From GCA-2718815 sp963578105 (GTDB taxonomy: Bacteria > Planctomycetota > Planctomycetia > Pirellulales > Pirellulaceae): DNA of 64,000 nt. Below, piece by piece: positions 63,193 to 64,000 of this stretch; position 1 is the first letter of the stretch, and each line of letters starts with the position of its first letter. The notes beneath the pieces are model-generated. The model was not told the origin of the DNA and did not search any database. It saw only the letters and a list, made by a program, of their open reading frames with translations. The DNA is taken from positions 1-64,000 of the forward strand of contig CAUZBP010000017.1 in NCBI GenBank assembly GCA_963578105.1. Reading direction: 5' to 3'. Position numbers and translations under genes: made by a program.

Positions 63193-64000
63193 ATGCCACA
63201 AATTCAATCATTCCGCGGGTTGCGTTACGATCTGGGACAGGTGGGATCGTTGAGCGACGTGGTGGCGCCACCCTACGACGTCATTGATGCCGAATACCGC
63301 GATCTGCTTTATAAAAGGCACCCCGCCAACGTCATCCGCCTAATTCTTAATCGAGACGAACCAGGTGATGACGATCAGACCAATCGCTATTCGAGAGCCG
63401 CCCGCTTCTTAAAGCGTTGGAGACTCGATGGAGTGTTGGTACGGGAGCCGAACCCAGCCGTTTACGTTTATCACCAAAGTTTCGAGTATGAGGGACAGCA
63501 AATCAATCGGCGGGGCTTCATGGCTCGGCTGCGTCTCGAAAGATTTGGCGAAGGCTGTGTCTATCCACATGAAGAGACCCATTCGGCCGCTAAACAGGAC
63601 CGTTTGAAACTGCTCAACGCCTGTCGTGCAAACCTGAGCCAAATCTTCGGCCTCTATCGTGATCCCGAGAACTCGAGTCAGCAGTTGCTTGACTTGGCGA
63701 TTCAAAACACCCTCCCATTGGAAGCGACCGATGACCTGGATGTGGTGCACAGATTTTGGCCCGTCACCGACTTGACAACCATTGGTCAGTTGAGCGCTTC
63801 GCTGGAGGACCGGTCTCTATTCATTGCGGATGGCCATCATCGGTACGAGACAGCGTGTGACTATCGTGACCAACTCGCCGAAGCGGGCAAGTTGGATTCG
63901 CAGCATCCAAGCAATTTTGTGCTAGCAATGTTCGTCAGCATGAGTGACCCGGGAATGATCGTGTTGCCAACGCACCGACTGTTTCGTGGGCTTCCCCCGA
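63193..64000 (+). CDS. DUF1015 family protein, truncated by window end
   Basis: 269 residues are visible before the window edge; the frame remains open. DUF1015 landmarks: QSFRGLRYDLGQVGSLSDVV with VVAPPYDVI, RRGFMARLRLE, YPHEETHSAAKQDRLKLL and the conserved IADGHHRYETA. Cytoplasmic; the family lacks an assigned biochemical function (some members appear with serine or phosphorus metabolism genes). ATG 63193 is the first in frame and AGG lies upstream. Confidence 0.88.
   Translation, partial: MPQIQSFRGLRYDLGQVGSLSDVVAPPYDVIDAEYRDLLYKRHPANVIRLILNRDEPGDDDQTNRYSRAARFLKRWRLDGVLVREPNPAVYVYHQSFEYEGQQINRRGFMARLRLERFGEGCVYPHEETHSAAKQDRLKLLNACRANLSQIFGLYRDPENSSQQLLDLAIQNTLPLEATDDLDVVHRFWPVTDLTTIGQLSASLEDRSLFIADGHHRYETACDYRDQLAEAGKLDSQHPSNFVLAMFVSMSDPGMIVLPTHRLFRGLPP

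Overview
This 64 kb window reads as chromosomal DNA of a planctomycete. The case rests on gene content: very large secreted beta-rich proteins, an MJ0042-type zinc-ribbon protein, a TadG-like von Willebrand factor A (VWA) protein, a DUF1080 protein, an N-terminally extended orphan secretin, eukaryote-like glutamine synthetase II, and tetrahydromethanopterin-linked C1 genes (fae, mtdB). Genes lie on both strands in short operons. I recognise no tRNA, rRNA, CRISPR array, prophage or insertion sequence.

Layout. 1-5.9 kb (+): the 3' part of leuS, an outer-membrane assembly pair in which the five-POTRA part and the barrel part of a BamA/Omp85 protein are separate overlapping genes, and a tail-anchored zinc-ribbon protein. 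5.8-10.8 kb: mtdB and fae (-), a TadG/VWA protein (-) and an ATP-grasp protein (+). 11-13.5 kb: PlsC-like acyltransferase, YfcE-like phosphoesterase, RimI-like acetyltransferase. 13.7-23.7 kb (-): two coupled genes for 1123- and 2220-residue envelope proteins; by eye they carry three copies of one architecture, the larger looking like a fusion of two. 24-30 kb: inositol monophosphatase, an unknown protein, an ECF-type sigma factor, a DUF4432 aldose-epimerase-like protein. 29.0-32.3 kb (-): sucC-sucD followed closely by a malate/lactate dehydrogenase-family gene, with a good sigma70-type promoter before sucC. 32.9-37.2 kb: an epimerase (+) facing an SDR-SDR-desaturase operon (-) carrying two lesions, a frameshift in the first SDR and an in-frame TAG near the start of the desaturase. 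37.7-44.3 kb (+): orphan secretin with five perfect 21-bp repeats, DUF423, YpdA-like reductase, DUF1080. 45-52 kb: glnII, a His-rich secreted peptide, carA, an aminotransferase, an isocitrate lyase/PEP-mutase-family enzyme, cysK. 52.2-60.2 kb (-): an exopolysaccharide-type locus (Wzz-like, ExeA-like ATPase, BY-kinase-like protein lacking its P-loop, sugar epimerase, glycosyltransferase), resembling exosortase-associated EPS loci but with no exosortase in view. 60.6-64 kb (+): trpF, ahcY and a DUF1015 gene cut by the window end.

How genes work together: the split Omp85 pair serves outer-membrane assembly; fae and mtdB are successive steps of formaldehyde oxidation on tetrahydromethanopterin; sucCD plus the dehydrogenase fit the TCA cycle; the 52-60 kb locus probably makes or exports a polysaccharide. 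Strongest points for follow-up are the three-module giant protein pair, the split BamA, the two lesions in one lipid-type operon, the pseudo-kinase of the polysaccharide locus, and two terminators that follow no annotated gene on their strand.
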